Counted from the first letter of the stretch, positions 48,945 to 59,184 are shown. The stretch is DNA of 64,000 nt from Deltaproteobacteria bacterium (GCA_019309565.1 JAFDFZ010000008.1:36751-100750), one strand, 5' to 3'. Notes: a model not told the origin generated them from the sequence alone. Numbers and translations: made by a program.

Positions 48945-50192
48945 TTACCAACCAAGCCATTCTTTTTCCCACTTATCCGGCCACCGACCTTTTAGATCAA
49001 CGATTTCGACAACCTTAAATTTTCCCCCTTTGACTTCATAAATAGGAACCTTGCCTGAAATGCGATGATCCGTACTGGTATATGTTAGGGGAGGAACACC
49101 CAATCCGATGTCAAATCCCCTGAATGTTTCGAAACCTTTTTTCAATATGCCCTCCCCATTTAAGGCACCGGCCTTGTCGGCACGTTTCATGGCCTCCCAA
49201 AGCGCCAGCACGTTGGCCCATGCCTGAACCGTTCGTATGAGGCGCTTTTCCAGCGGAACCCCGGGGTTGTACTTCTTCGCATACTCAACCACCTTGTCCA
49301 TGTTGGGCACATCGTTTCCGAAAAATTCACACACAGCAGCGCCCATCACCCCTTCGGCCGCCTTGCCGGCCAACCTGGGAAGGTTTTCGTCAAACCCCCA
49401 GTTGTTCACGATGTGGTCCGCATCCAGACCCAGCGCATACGCATCCCGTACAGTCGCAGAAACGGACATGGTGGTGTTACCGTGCCAGACCAGATCCGCA
49501 CCAAAATCCTTCATGGCCAGTACCTGGCTTTTGGCATCGATGGCAGTGAGCGCTACATTCTGGTCTGGTCCTATCTCAAAGCCTAAGATCTTAGCCTGAT
49601 CTTTTATGGCCTTTATGGGAGCGCTGCAGTATGGATGTGCGAAATGGTAACTGCACACAAACCGCGGCTTTCGTTTTCCGTAATCTTTATGTTTCGGCCA
49701 CCGCTTATCGTACCAGGCGGTGATGGCGGCTCTTGCGTTTGTTGAATAATCAACCGCTGCGAACAAATTATATGGTGTCTTTCTGGGATCAGTTAAGTGA
49801 GCGGAATAAGAAGCGGATACATAGGGCATCTTGTCCTTTGTGATGGTGGGAGAAAGCGCTTCTGTGTCACCGGTTCCCCACCCGAGAACGGCTATGCATT
49901 TCAGCCGTTTAAAGAGCTTATATTTTGTAAGCGCCTCTGGTATCCGGTATCCATAATCAAACTGATATAGTTTTATCTTCTTGCCGTTGATGCCGCCGTT
50001 ATCGTTCACATATCGGATCGCCTCTGCGATGCCCAGAGCATAGTCTTTACCCACATCGGAAGTCGCCCCGGTTGTGTCGTTCAGCGCTCCGACCCTGATC
50101 ATAGCAGCCGTGGCACTGAAAGGAATGCCAAACGCCATCAAGGCAACAACAAACAATATCAACCTTTTTGACCAGATATATTTCGCTTTCAT
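48945..50192 (-). CDS. livK: ABC transporter substrate-binding protein (Liv family)
   Basis: Signal peptide, IRVGALNDTTGATSDVGKDYALGIAEAIRYVNDNGGINGKKIKL. Confidence 0.9.
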   Translation of the reverse strand: MKAKYIWSKRLILFVVALMAFGIPFSATAAMIRVGALNDTTGATSDVGKDYALGIAEAIRYVNDNGGINGKKIKLYQFDYGYRIPEALTKYKLFKRLKCIAVLGWGTGDTEALSPTITKDKMPYVSASYSAHLTDPRKTPYNLFAAVDYSTNARAAITAWYDKRWPKHKDYGKRKPRFVCSYHFAHPYCSAPIKAIKDQAKILGFEIGPDQNVALTAIDAKSQVLAMKDFGADLVWHGNTTMSVSATVRDAYALGLDADHIVNNWGFDENLPRLAGKAAEGVMGAAVCEFFGNDVPNMDKVVEYAKKYNPGVPLEKRLIRTVQAWANVLALWEAMKRADKAGALNGEGILKKGFETFRGFDIGLGVPPLTYTSTDHRISGKVPIYEVKGGKFKVVEIVDLKGRWPDKWEKEWLGW

Positions 50193-50395
50193 TTTTATCC
50201 CCCTTAATTGGTGAATAGACGGTTATAAAAGGATCCTTTGACAAGTAGACAGTATCACCTCCTTTGCATTATATTTGAGACCTTTTTAAGAATGAACATT
50301 TTTCAAAGGTCTCTATCCTTGTAGTTTCACCTCAAGAAACAATTTTCACCCCCGAACAACCCGCAATGAACCTGTACCGGTTATCCGGCTTAAAG

Positions 50396-51496
50396 TTAGT
50401 ATGAAAAAGGCCAGAGATTGAAATAGTTTTTCATTTGCCACCATCGATAGGCGATGCCATTGGGCTCAAAAATCATAAACGCACAAATGGCCAGCCCAAA
50501 GGCGGCTTCTTTGATAAACAGAAAATCGATCAGCAGTTTCGGGTAAATATCGGCAAGCGGTAAAACCGCAAGCTGCAGAAGCTCCATTACCACCACCATG
50601 AATATGGATCCGAAAATGGTTCCGTGAATCGAACCCACTCCACCGATAAGAATAACGCCCACCAGCCACAGGGACCAAAACCAGGGAAAATGTTCCGGGC
50701 TGATTGCGGCAAGGTTGCTGATCCAGAATGCGCCTGCGATACCTCCGATAAATCCAGCCACAAAAAATGCAAGCAATTTATGCTTAACGATGTTGATTCC
50801 CATCACTCCCGCTGAAATATCATTGTCCCGGATGGCCACCCAGGCCCTTCCGACCCTGGAACGCAAAAGGTTCAATACGATGGTCACACAGAGGATCACC
50901 AATACCAGCATCAAAAAGTATACTTTCAGATCGGTATCTATCGGCCATGGCCCCACCTTGATGGTTCCGGGAGGAAGAGAGAAGGCCTGTCCCCGCCCGC
51001 CGATCTGGCTGACATACTGGGTTATGATGAAATCCACCGTAATGAACTGGGCGGCCATGGTGGTTAGAATCAAATAAAATCCTTTCACCCGGGCCGACGG
51101 AAGCCCGAATAGAATGCTCCAGATACCGGCAACAAAGGCGGCTACGAATATGCTTATGGGATAAGCCAGGCCAAAATCGATAATCATCTCAGGCCAGGGA
51201 AACTCAAGGATGAGCAACGTGCTGGTATATGCCCCCACCGCAATAAATGCTGCATGGCCAAGCGTTATCTGCCCGCAGAATCCGATCAGCAACTGCACCC
51301 CTAAAGCCCCAAGTATCGTGTAGCCGATTTGGTTGCAAATACTCAGCCAGTAAGAATCTGCAATCATGGGCAAAAACACGAACAGCGTTACCGCCAACAG
51401 GACCATCTTGCCCTTTATGAACCTTGTCTGCCACCAACCGTGATCCTGGGAATAATCTTCGTGGTATACACTACAAGGAAGCCAGGTTGTCGACAT
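50396..51496 (-). CDS. livM: Branched-chain amino acid-type ABC transporter permease
   Basis: GFCGQITLGHAAFIAVGAYTS, RDNDISAGVMGINIVKHKLLAFFVAGFIGGIAG. Confidence 0.92.
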   Translation of the reverse strand: MSTTWLPCSVYHEDYSQDHGWWQTRFIKGKMVLLAVTLFVFLPMIADSYWLSICNQIGYTILGALGVQLLIGFCGQITLGHAAFIAVGAYTSTLLILEFPWPEMIIDFGLAYPISIFVAAFVAGIWSILFGLPSARVKGFYLILTTMAAQFITVDFIITQYVSQIGGRGQAFSLPPGTIKVGPWPIDTDLKVYFLMLVLVILCVTIVLNLLRSRVGRAWVAIRDNDISAGVMGINIVKHKLLAFFVAGFIGGIAGAFWISNLAAISPEHFPWFWSLWLVGVILIGGVGSIHGTIFGSIFMVVVMELLQLAVLPLADIYPKLLIDFLFIKEAAFGLAICAFMIFEPNGIAYRWWQMKNYFNLWPFSY

Positions 51497-51698
51497 TTAA
51501 TCTCTCCTCAAGGAGTTTTGGTTGTTTTTTCGATACTCTTTACCTCAAAATCATATCGAAGATAATTGCCCCCGGCGAAAGCCTAAGTGCGCAAGACATA
51601 AGGCATGGAGCATACGACATAGAGCAAAGCGTTTTCTCTATGTTTTTTTATATAGGCTATGCTCTTAACTCTATGCGCCATGCTCTATGCGCTTTTCA

Positions 51699-52583
51699 TT
51701 AAACTCTCTCAATCCTCTCCCATCCCCATAGTCCATAGGGTTTAAATAGCAGGAATATGGCCATGAAAGCAAACGGTGCTATTTCTTTAACACCGCCGGG
51801 GAAATATTTGTCCAAATAGGCTCCGGATAGGTTTTGTAAGACTCCGATAATAATACCCCCGGCAATGGCTCCAGGCACCGAGTTCAGTCCCCCCAACACC
51901 ACAGCAGGTAATACGAGCAACCCCAGGTAGCCAACAGAAATATTCAATCCGTTTATATTGCCCAGAAGAGAGCCGCCAACCCCGGCGGCCATAAAGGCAA
52001 TGGCCCAGGCAGCGGCATAGACAAACCGTGCGCTTACCCCCAGGGAAAGCGCAGCCATTTCATCATCTGCTGTTGCCTGCATGGCAAGCCCCCATCGGGT
52101 GTACTTAAAAAAACTCACAAAGATAATCAAAAGAACAATGGCGGCGAAAAAACTCCAGAGATAGACCTTGCCGATGATAAGCGGCCCGAGTTTGATGGGT
52201 TCTATGGAAAATACCGGTGGGTCAAACACCCGCGTATCCGTACCCCATATGAACTCAACGGTTCCCTTAAAGAAAAAGGACAGCCCAACCGTTACCATAA
52301 TCACCGTCAATACGGGCTCTCCAATCAGCCTGTCCAGGAAGATCCGTTCGGTCAAAATTCCCAAAACCAGCCCGATGATAAGTGAAATCAGAAGCGATAG
52401 CACAAACGGAATCCCCATCTGGTAAAAGCTCAAGGATACATAAGCCCCAATCAGCGTCATTTCGCCCATTGCAAGATTCAACACACCGGAACACTTATAG
52501 ATCAGCACCCAACCAAGTGCGACCAGGGCATAGATGCCCCCCACCATGATCCCGGTTGTAATGGCCATTAAGAAAATTTCCAT
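51699..52583 (-). CDS. livH: Branched-chain amino acid-type ABC transporter permease
   Basis: GIYALVALGWVLIYKCSGVLNLAMGEMTLIGAYV; VLGGLNSVPGAIAGGIIIGVLQ. Confidence 0.92.
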   Translation of the reverse strand: MEIFLMAITTGIMVGGIYALVALGWVLIYKCSGVLNLAMGEMTLIGAYVSLSFYQMGIPFVLSLLISLIIGLVLGILTERIFLDRLIGEPVLTVIMVTVGLSFFFKGTVEFIWGTDTRVFDPPVFSIEPIKLGPLIIGKVYLWSFFAAIVLLIIFVSFFKYTRWGLAMQATADDEMAALSLGVSARFVYAAAWAIAFMAAGVGGSLLGNINGLNISVGYLGLLVLPAVVLGGLNSVPGAIAGGIIIGVLQNLSGAYLDKYFPGGVKEIAPFAFMAIFLLFKPYGLWGWERIERV

Positions 52584-52645
52584 TTAATGTCGCCCTCCAT
52601 AAGGTCATTGGTCGTTTTTCACTTCTTGCTTGTTTCTTTCAATTC

Positions 52646-54586
52646 TCAATCCCTTACAGCTCGAATCTGCAGATCTGTGTTGATGCGGGCTTGTCTGCCA
52701 TCCTCATACCTGATGGTGGTATCGATGTGAACGGTGTTGTTATCGGAATAAAGCGCTTCTACGATCTGCTGATATCTTTTCTCCACAAAAGCCCGTCTTA
52801 ATTTTCGAGTACGGGTAAGCTCATCGTCGTCCGGATCCAGTTCCTTATATAGGTTTGTAAATTTCACAACCTTAGCTTCTGCAGGCAAATCTTTGTTGGC
52901 CTGGCGGATCTGCTCTTCCAGCAGATCGTATACTTCATTTTTTTGAGAAAGTTCCGGATAGCTCGTATAGGTGATCTTTTTCTCATCAGCCCATTTACCC
53001 ACTACCGAGTAGTCAATACACAGAACAGCGGCGATATAATCCCGTTTGTCTCCGATCACCCACGAATCTTTTATGTAAGGGCTGAACTTCAATCGTGTCT
53101 CAAGGTATTGAGGAGAGAAGGGTTTGCCGTTTCTCAACGTGAATACGTCTTTTGTGCGGTCAAAGACCACCAGATGACCGTCTTCATCGATAAATCCTCT
53201 GTCGTCCGAATAGAGCCATCCATCTCGTAAGGCTTTTGCCGTTGCCTCCGGATTTTTGTAATATCCCTTGAAAACAGAAGGGCTTCTGGTTATGATTTCT
53301 CCATCCTCGGTGATTCGGATTTCTGTTCCCGGAATGGGAAGCCCCACGGTGTCGAATTTGATATCTCCGTTTCGATGCACAACAGATATACCTGCAACTT
53401 CCGTTTGTCCGTAGATTTGTTTTAGATTAACCCCCATGGCATGGAAAAAGCGAAAATGATCGGGGCCCATTGCAGCCCCACCGGTATAGGCATTTCGCAC
53501 TCTGGATAGTCCAAGATGATCTTTAAGTTTCCTTTGTACGGTAACTTGGGCTATCCATTCCAAAAACTTCCAGTACCAGGGTATCGGCTGCTTCTTAAAT
53601 TTAAGATCAGCCACCCGATATCCTATCTTTGTTGAGAGTTCATAAAACTTCCGTTTGGTCCACGTCGAATCCAGATACTTCACCTGCACTGTGCGGGTCA
53701 TCTGCTCATACATCCGCGGGGGAGCAAACATCACATGCGGGCCGATTTCCCGAATATTTTCCTGAGCCGTTTCAGGTTCCTCAGGAAAGTTTATTGTATA
53801 TCCGATTTGAAGGCCACAGGAAATCGACATCATCTGCTCCCCGATCCAGGCAAAGGGCAGATACGAAACATAATCGTCCGTTTCAAAGCAGGGATCAACA
53901 GCCATCAGGTGTTTGCCCATGGTCAGCATGTTATGATGGGAGAGCAATGCTCCTTTTGGAAGTGCTGTGGTGCCGGAAGTATAAAAAAGAAGCGCCACCT
54001 CATCACCGTGGCCCTTTTCTATCATTTCCTTGAATAAATTTGGTTTTTCTCTATCAAGCCGTCTACCCAGTTCCTGCACGTCTCTGAAGCTGATAAGATA
54101 ATCCTGGTGATAATTCCGCATTCCCTTGGGATCATCCCAGATCACCTTTTTGAGCTTGGGGCATTCATGAAAAATGGAAATGGCCTTGTCCACCTCTTCC
54201 TGGCTTTCTGCAAACAGGAACTTGGTATCTGAATGATCGACGATATATTTTACTTCGTCTATCAGGCAGTCCTGGAACAGCCACACCCCCACCCCTCGGG
54301 CACACAGGGTCGCTATCTCAGCCCACAGGCCTTCCGGACGATTGTCACCGATCATGGCGACCTTGTCTCCCTCTTCGATACCAAGCTCAATGAGACCGAG
54401 TGAGAGATACTTCACGTTCTCGAAATAGTCGGCCCAGGTGATGGGAAGCCAAATTCCGAACTCTTTTTCGCGCATGGCGACTCTGTTTTTGCCGAAACGC
54501 ATCGCTCTATCATAAAACAGCTTGGGAATCGTCAGTTCTCTGCTGACATCCGAACCGCTGACATTCAAGCTATGCTCTTGTTGCAT
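52646..54586 (-). CDS. Long-chain fatty acid-CoA ligase-like AMP-binding protein
   Basis: LLFYTSGTTALPKGALLSHHNM, IYGQTEVAGISVVHR; overlaps livG end by 17 nt. Confidence 0.92.
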   Translation of the reverse strand: MQQEHSLNVSGSDVSRELTIPKLFYDRAMRFGKNRVAMREKEFGIWLPITWADYFENVKYLSLGLIELGIEEGDKVAMIGDNRPEGLWAEIATLCARGVGVWLFQDCLIDEVKYIVDHSDTKFLFAESQEEVDKAISIFHECPKLKKVIWDDPKGMRNYHQDYLISFRDVQELGRRLDREKPNLFKEMIEKGHGDEVALLFYTSGTTALPKGALLSHHNMLTMGKHLMAVDPCFETDDYVSYLPFAWIGEQMMSISCGLQIGYTINFPEEPETAQENIREIGPHVMFAPPRMYEQMTRTVQVKYLDSTWTKRKFYELSTKIGYRVADLKFKKQPIPWYWKFLEWIAQVTVQRKLKDHLGLSRVRNAYTGGAAMGPDHFRFFHAMGVNLKQIYGQTEVAGISVVHRNGDIKFDTVGLPIPGTEIRITEDGEIITRSPSVFKGYYKNPEATAKALRDGWLYSDDRGFIDEDGHLVVFDRTKDVFTLRNGKPFSPQYLETRLKFSPYIKDSWVIGDKRDYIAAVLCIDYSVVGKWADEKKITYTSYPELSQKNEVYDLLEEQIRQANKDLPAEAKVVKFTNLYKELDPDDDELTRTRKLRRAFVEKRYQQIVEALYSDNNTVHIDTTIRYEDGRQARINTDLQIRAVRD

Positions 54587-55391
54587 ACAGTTCCTCTTCT
54601 CCCAGATATGCCTTAATCACTTCAGGATTGTTCTGCACCTCTTCTGGTGTGCCGTCCATGATCATGTAGCCGAAATTCAGAACGAAAACCCGGTCGGAAA
54701 TATCCATCACCACCCCCATATCGTGCTCTACAAGCAGGCAAGTTACCTTCCAGCGCTTCTCTTCATTGATGTCGAGGATGAACCGTGCCATGTCCTCCAC
54801 TTCCTCAAGATTCAGCCCGGCTAACGGTTCATCTAGAATCAGCAGCTCTGGTTCCAGGGCCAGCGCGCGACCTAGTTCAACCCGTTTCTGCAAGCCATAC
54901 GGGAGCATTCCAACAGGTTTGTGACGGATGTGCTCGATTTCCAGAAGATCGATGATCTCTTCTTCGATAAACTTTCGATGTTCAATTTCTTCTTTAGCCG
55001 TTTTCCCCACATAGAGCGCCCCTCTGATAATTCCGGATTTAAGATGGATGTGCCGGCCCAGTCGGATGTTATCCAGAACCGTCATTCCCCCGAACACTTC
55101 CACTTTCTGAAACGTTCGGGATATACCCAGTTTTGCGCGCTCATATGGTTTTAAATGATTGATATTCTGACCCTTGAAATAGATATTCCCCTGCTGGGGC
55201 CGGTAAAGACCGTTGACACAGTTCATCATAACTGTTTTGCCTGCTCCGTTGGGTCCGATAATCGAATGAATCTCTCCCTTAAGAATCTTCAAACTCACAC
55301 CGGAAAGCGCCGCAACCTTACCGAAGGACATATGAATATCTTCCAATTCGAGGAGAATATCGTTCTGAGTGTGTGCATTGGATGGATTCAA
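54570..55391 (-). CDS. livG: Branched-chain amino acid-type ABC transporter ATP-binding protein
   Basis: Walker A GPNGAGKT, LPYGLQKRVELGRALALEPELLILDEPLAGLNLEE. Confidence 0.93.
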   Translation of the reverse strand: MNPSNAHTQNDILLELEDIHMSFGKVAALSGVSLKILKGEIHSIIGPNGAGKTVMMNCVNGLYRPQQGNIYFKGQNINHLKPYERAKLGISRTFQKVEVFGGMTVLDNIRLGRHIHLKSGIIRGALYVGKTAKEEIEHRKFIEEEIIDLLEIEHIRHKPVGMLPYGLQKRVELGRALALEPELLILDEPLAGLNLEEVEDMARFILDINEEKRWKVTCLLVEHDMGVVMDISDRVFVLNFGYMIMDGTPEEVQNNPEVIKAYLGEEELYATRA

Positions 55392-55690
55392 TCCTTTTAC
55401 CTCCCGTTATTCGTCAGATCGCTACCACAAAATGCTTCTTAACACCTCTCAGAATGAATATACAGCTTAAGAGTGCTGAAGTCTTAAGCTGTGTGTTACC
55501 ACTCTGCGCCAGTGAAAATCGTATGCTGCCCGATACTTGACAAGGGCATTAGGCGAATTAAGGTATGATAAATGTGAACTGCCTCACATTTTTATAGTTG
55601 TTTTATAGCTGTAAATACAAATTTGTCAAATAATTTATGGATAATGTTGTTTTCCTAACAGCTATGTTACTTTATGTCAATGAAAACGCA

Positions 55691-55719
55691 TTGACAAAAT
55701 AGGAACTTATTGATAATTT
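55691..55719 (+). promoter_or_regulatory. Candidate sigma70-type promoter upstream of ptsH
   Basis: TTGACA (55691-55696), 17-nt spacer, TAATTT (55714-55719). Confidence 0.35.
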
Positions 55720-55818
55720 TCATAAACTCAGTAGATAATACCGCACGTTGATAAAGCTCGCCGCAGCACTGTTTGAACGGAATTTCCGCTGGGCCACGAT
55801 ATGTTTGCGGAGGTTTTA

Positions 55819-55842
55819 CGAATCGGCTGCCCAGCCGATTCG
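55819..55842 (+). promoter_or_regulatory. Perfect hairpin in the ptsH leader
   Basis: CGAATCGGCTG-CC-CAGCCGATTCG, 11-bp perfect arms, about 85 nt before the ptsH start. Confidence 0.7.
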
Positions 55843-55926
55843 CCGTCAGCACGAAGTGGTTGTTTCTTTCACACACTCGGCAGTTTTTTTCTGAGTGCAC
55901 ACGGAGTTGAAGGCGAGAGAGCTGGG

Positions 55927-56205
55927 ATGAGCATTGTATCAAAGGAGCTTATTATCGTAAATGAACTCGGCCTTCATGCCAGGTCGGCGGCATCCATATC
56001 GAAAATCGCCCAAAAAGCCGCTTCAAATGTCTGGATTGTAAAAGACGGCAACAAGGTTGATGCCTCCAGCGTGGTGAACATTCTAACCCTTGCATGTGAA
56101 AAGGGTGCAAAGATAACAATAGAAATCGATGATCCGGCAGATACTCATATCTTAAGAAATATTCAAAAACTTATTGAAAACGGGTTTGGAGAGGATGTCA
56201 ACTAA
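55927..56205 (+). CDS. ptsH: Phosphocarrier protein HPr
   Basis: IVNELGLHARSAASISKIAQKA (His site GLHARSA), DASSVVNILTLAC. Confidence 0.93.
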   Translation: MSIVSKELIIVNELGLHARSAASISKIAQKAASNVWIVKDGNKVDASSVVNILTLACEKGAKITIEIDDPADTHILRNIQKLIENGFGEDVN

Positions 56206-57964
56206 TACAGAGCAAGAAATTATCTTAACCGGCATTGGGGCATCTCCGGGCATTTGCATCGGAAAAGCTTATCTTGTGGATAAAGAAGGCGTGGAGGTAG
56301 TCCAGAAGTATTCTATCGAGGAAAAAGACCTTGAATCGGAAATCAACCGTTTTAAAGCTGCGGTAAAGAAAGCAACCGATGAACTGCACGAGATCATAGA
56401 AAACACCCCTGAGGTGTTCCGTCAGCACGCCTATATCCTCGAGACGCATATGGTTCTGCTCAAGGATAAAATGCTTTACGGGAAAACCATTGATTCCATA
56501 AGAAACGATCGTGTCAATGCGGAATGGGCGCTTAAAAATATTGTATCGAATATTCGATCCATTTTTCAAAACATCTCAGATCCTTACTTAAGAGAACGCT
56601 CCGCGGATATTCTTCAAGTCTCCGATAGGATCATGAGAAGCCTGACAGGGGCGCAGGGCGTAAATATTGCTGAGATTGACAAGAGGGTCGTTCTTGTGGC
56701 TCATGATCTTTCCCCTGCGGATACCAGTCAGATACAAATCGATCGAGTCATGGGTTTTATCACGGATCGAGGCGGCAGCACGTCTCATTCCGCCATCATT
56801 GCTCGTACTCTTGAAATTCCGGCCATCATGGGTCTTGGCAACGCCACTGATTTGATCAAGAATGACGATCTGATCATAGTAGACGGCTCTGCTGGCATCG
56901 TCATTGTCCGGCCCAGTGAAAAATCCCTCGTCGAATATGAAGAACGTAAGGTTCGATTCTACCAACACCGGGCGGTCATAAGCCGGGACAGCTATCTGCC
57001 CGCCGAGACTCTGGATGGAACACGGCTTTTGGTAATGGGAAACATCGAGCTGCCCGAGGAGATCGTATCTGTCATTGATCATGGAGGTGATGGCATCGGC
57101 CTTTATAGAACAGAATTTCAATACCTGAGCCGGACCGATTTTCCAGGCGAAGCAGAATTGTTTGAAAGATACAAAGATGTAGCAGAGGTGATGGCACCGA
57201 AACCGGTTACGATTCGCACCCTTGACATCAACGGAGATAAAGCCCTTGGAAACGCATCAACCTCCGATGAGGAGAATCCCGCCCTTGGTCTTAGAGCTAT
57301 CCGTTATTGTCTTAAAAATCCCGATGTTTTCAAGATCCAGCTAAGAGCTATCCTCCGTGCTGCCGCTTATGGAAACGTCGGGGTGATGTTTCCAATGATC
57401 TCAAGCTGTGATGAAATCCTTGAGGCAAAGTTCCTGCTGAAAGAGGCCGCCGATTCTCTGGAAGCACAAGGTGAAACCTATAAATCAGATATTGAAGTCG
57501 GTATCCTCATAGAGGTTCCTTCTGCGGTTGTTATGGCCGCTGAGATGGCCGAGTTGGTTGATTTTTTCAGTATCGGTACAAACGATCTTATTCAATACGC
57601 ATTGGCCATCGACAGAGGGAATCGACAGGTAGCTCACATGTATCATCCCTTGAACCCGGCCATCTTGCGGATGCTCAAACATGTGGCGGATGTTGCCAAG
57701 GACAAGGGCCTTCGCATCGCCATGTGCGGGGAGATGGCGGGCGATCCATTTCATGTTCCGATTCTCCTGGGCCTTGGGATCAACGAATTGAGCATGAACC
57801 CTCAATCGATTCCATCCATAAAGACCATGATCCGATCCTTACGCATAATCGATACCCTGGAGTTAACCAAAGAGGCTCTTAAAAAAGCCACGGCAAAGGA
57901 GATCGCAGATCTTGTGCAGGAAGCCTGCGGAACCATCATTTCCAATAAGATGCTGGCCGCATAA
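56195..57964 (+). CDS. ptsI: Phosphoenolpyruvate-protein phosphotransferase (enzyme I)
   Basis: GASPGICIGKAYLV, GGSTSHSAIIARTLEIPA, FFSIGTNDLIQYALAIDRGN; overlaps ptsH stop. Confidence 0.95.
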   Translation: MSTNTEQEIILTGIGASPGICIGKAYLVDKEGVEVVQKYSIEEKDLESEINRFKAAVKKATDELHEIIENTPEVFRQHAYILETHMVLLKDKMLYGKTIDSIRNDRVNAEWALKNIVSNIRSIFQNISDPYLRERSADILQVSDRIMRSLTGAQGVNIAEIDKRVVLVAHDLSPADTSQIQIDRVMGFITDRGGSTSHSAIIARTLEIPAIMGLGNATDLIKNDDLIIVDGSAGIVIVRPSEKSLVEYEERKVRFYQHRAVISRDSYLPAETLDGTRLLVMGNIELPEEIVSVIDHGGDGIGLYRTEFQYLSRTDFPGEAELFERYKDVAEVMAPKPVTIRTLDINGDKALGNASTSDEENPALGLRAIRYCLKNPDVFKIQLRAILRAAAYGNVGVMFPMISSCDEILEAKFLLKEAADSLEAQGETYKSDIEVGILIEVPSAVVMAAEMAELVDFFSIGTNDLIQYALAIDRGNRQVAHMYHPLNPAILRMLKHVADVAKDKGLRIAMCGEMAGDPFHVPILLGLGINELSMNPQSIPSIKTMIRSLRIIDTLELTKEALKKATAKEIADLVQEACGTIISNKMLAA

Positions 57965-58013
57965 AGGCAGCATTTCGTGCCTGCCTTAACCGAAACAACG
58001 GGAAAGGAAAGCA

Positions 58014-58484
58014 ATGGGAAGCGGCCATATTAAAATTATTGCAGAAAACCGAAAGGCCCGCCACGATTATCATATTGAAAGCGAGGTTGAAGCAGGCCTT
58101 GTTTTGAAGGGAACAGAGGTAAAATCCCTCCGGCAGGGGCGAGTGAATCTAAAAGACGCCTATGCAAGGATCAAAGACGGTGAGGTATTTGTCTATCAGA
58201 TGCATATCGGTCCTTACCCCCATGCGTCCTACGACAATCATGAGCCGCTTCGACCAAGAAAACTGCTGCTCCATAAGCGTGAGATCAAACGGCTTTACGG
58301 CAAGGTAAATGAAAAAGGCTCAACGCTGGTTCCTCTTAAAATCTATTTCAAAAATGGAAAGGCCAAGTTATCGCTGGCACTTGCAAAAGGGAAACGAAAA
58401 TACGACAAGCGCGATGCCATCCGCCGTCGAGACGAACAGCGGGAGCTTGAGCGTACCCGCAAACAATACACGAGCAAGTATTAA
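58014..58484 (+). CDS. smpB: SsrA-binding protein
   Basis: IIAENRKARHDYHIESEVEAGLVLKGTEVKSLRQGRVNLKDAYA. Confidence 0.97.
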   Translation: MGSGHIKIIAENRKARHDYHIESEVEAGLVLKGTEVKSLRQGRVNLKDAYARIKDGEVFVYQMHIGPYPHASYDNHEPLRPRKLLLHKREIKRLYGKVNEKGSTLVPLKIYFKNGKAKLSLALAKGKRKYDKRDAIRRRDEQRELERTRKQYTSKY

Positions 58485-58575
58485 CCCCGTAGTTGCATAA
58501 GCCACATAGAAAATTGCCATTTTACTCTTTAATAGACCACGTTCTTCCTGGTGCCAATGAATTCAACGGGGTTAA
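58481..58575. mobile_element. MITE-like element, subfamily B in inverted orientation; left flank includes smpB stop
   Basis: TTAA|CCCCGTAGTTGCATAAG...TGAATTCAACGGGG|TTAA; identical 4-bp flanks. Confidence 0.65.
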
Positions 58576-58741
58576 CCCTTAAGCCCAGGGAACCGCAGAC
58601 GAATGCATGCCTGCATTTCGATGTGAACCTGCCAGCGCTTTGATACCCACATAATATCTTGACAAACTTACCGAATAAGCTTAATATTTTAATCAACAGT
58701 TCTTTCAAATACCCTCTTACCCGCCTTTCATCTTAAAGAAT

Positions 58742-59096
58742 GGGGGCGAAACGGGTTCGACGGGGATAATGAAGTTCAGGCTGCATACCGAGCATCCTGT
58801 CTGCTCGTTAATCCGACGGGAACTAAACATAATCGCAGACGATTATGCATATGCTCTGGCCGCTTAATTAGGCCAGCGTCCCGCCGGTTGTTCCTGCGGT
58901 ATCGGCAGGGACGTCGACTCAGCAGGATAGCCACTCTGCCTGCCTGCGGCAGAGCGGGCGAAATTTCAGCAGGCTAAGCCTTCGGGTATCCGGTCTGAAG
59001 GAGACCTGAAGGACGAAAATCAAAATTCAGACTAAGTATGTAGATGCCTGTACGGAATATTTCCGGACGCGGGTTCGACTCCCGCCGCCTCCACCA
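58742..59096 (+). ncRNA. ssrA: tmRNA (transfer-messenger RNA)
   Basis: 5' GGGGGCGAAACGGGTTCGACGGGG, 3' GGGTTCGACTCCCGCCGCCTCCACCA, acceptor pairing GGGGGCG/CGCCTCC; tag frame GCAGACGATTATGCATATGCTCTGGCCGCTTAA (58835-58867) = ADDYAYALAA. Confidence 0.96.
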
Positions 59097-59184
59097 GACT
59101 TCGCCAAGGCTTCGACTGGCAGGCCAGCTTGTGGAAGTAAGCATCATTGCAATTGGCTGATATATGACTTAAAGGAGGCGAAGG

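Noticed and set aside
55537-55569. TTGACA ... TATGAT upstream of ptsH as a promoter
   Set aside because: The spacer is 21 nt, too long for a standard sigma70 promoter; the 55691 candidate is better.
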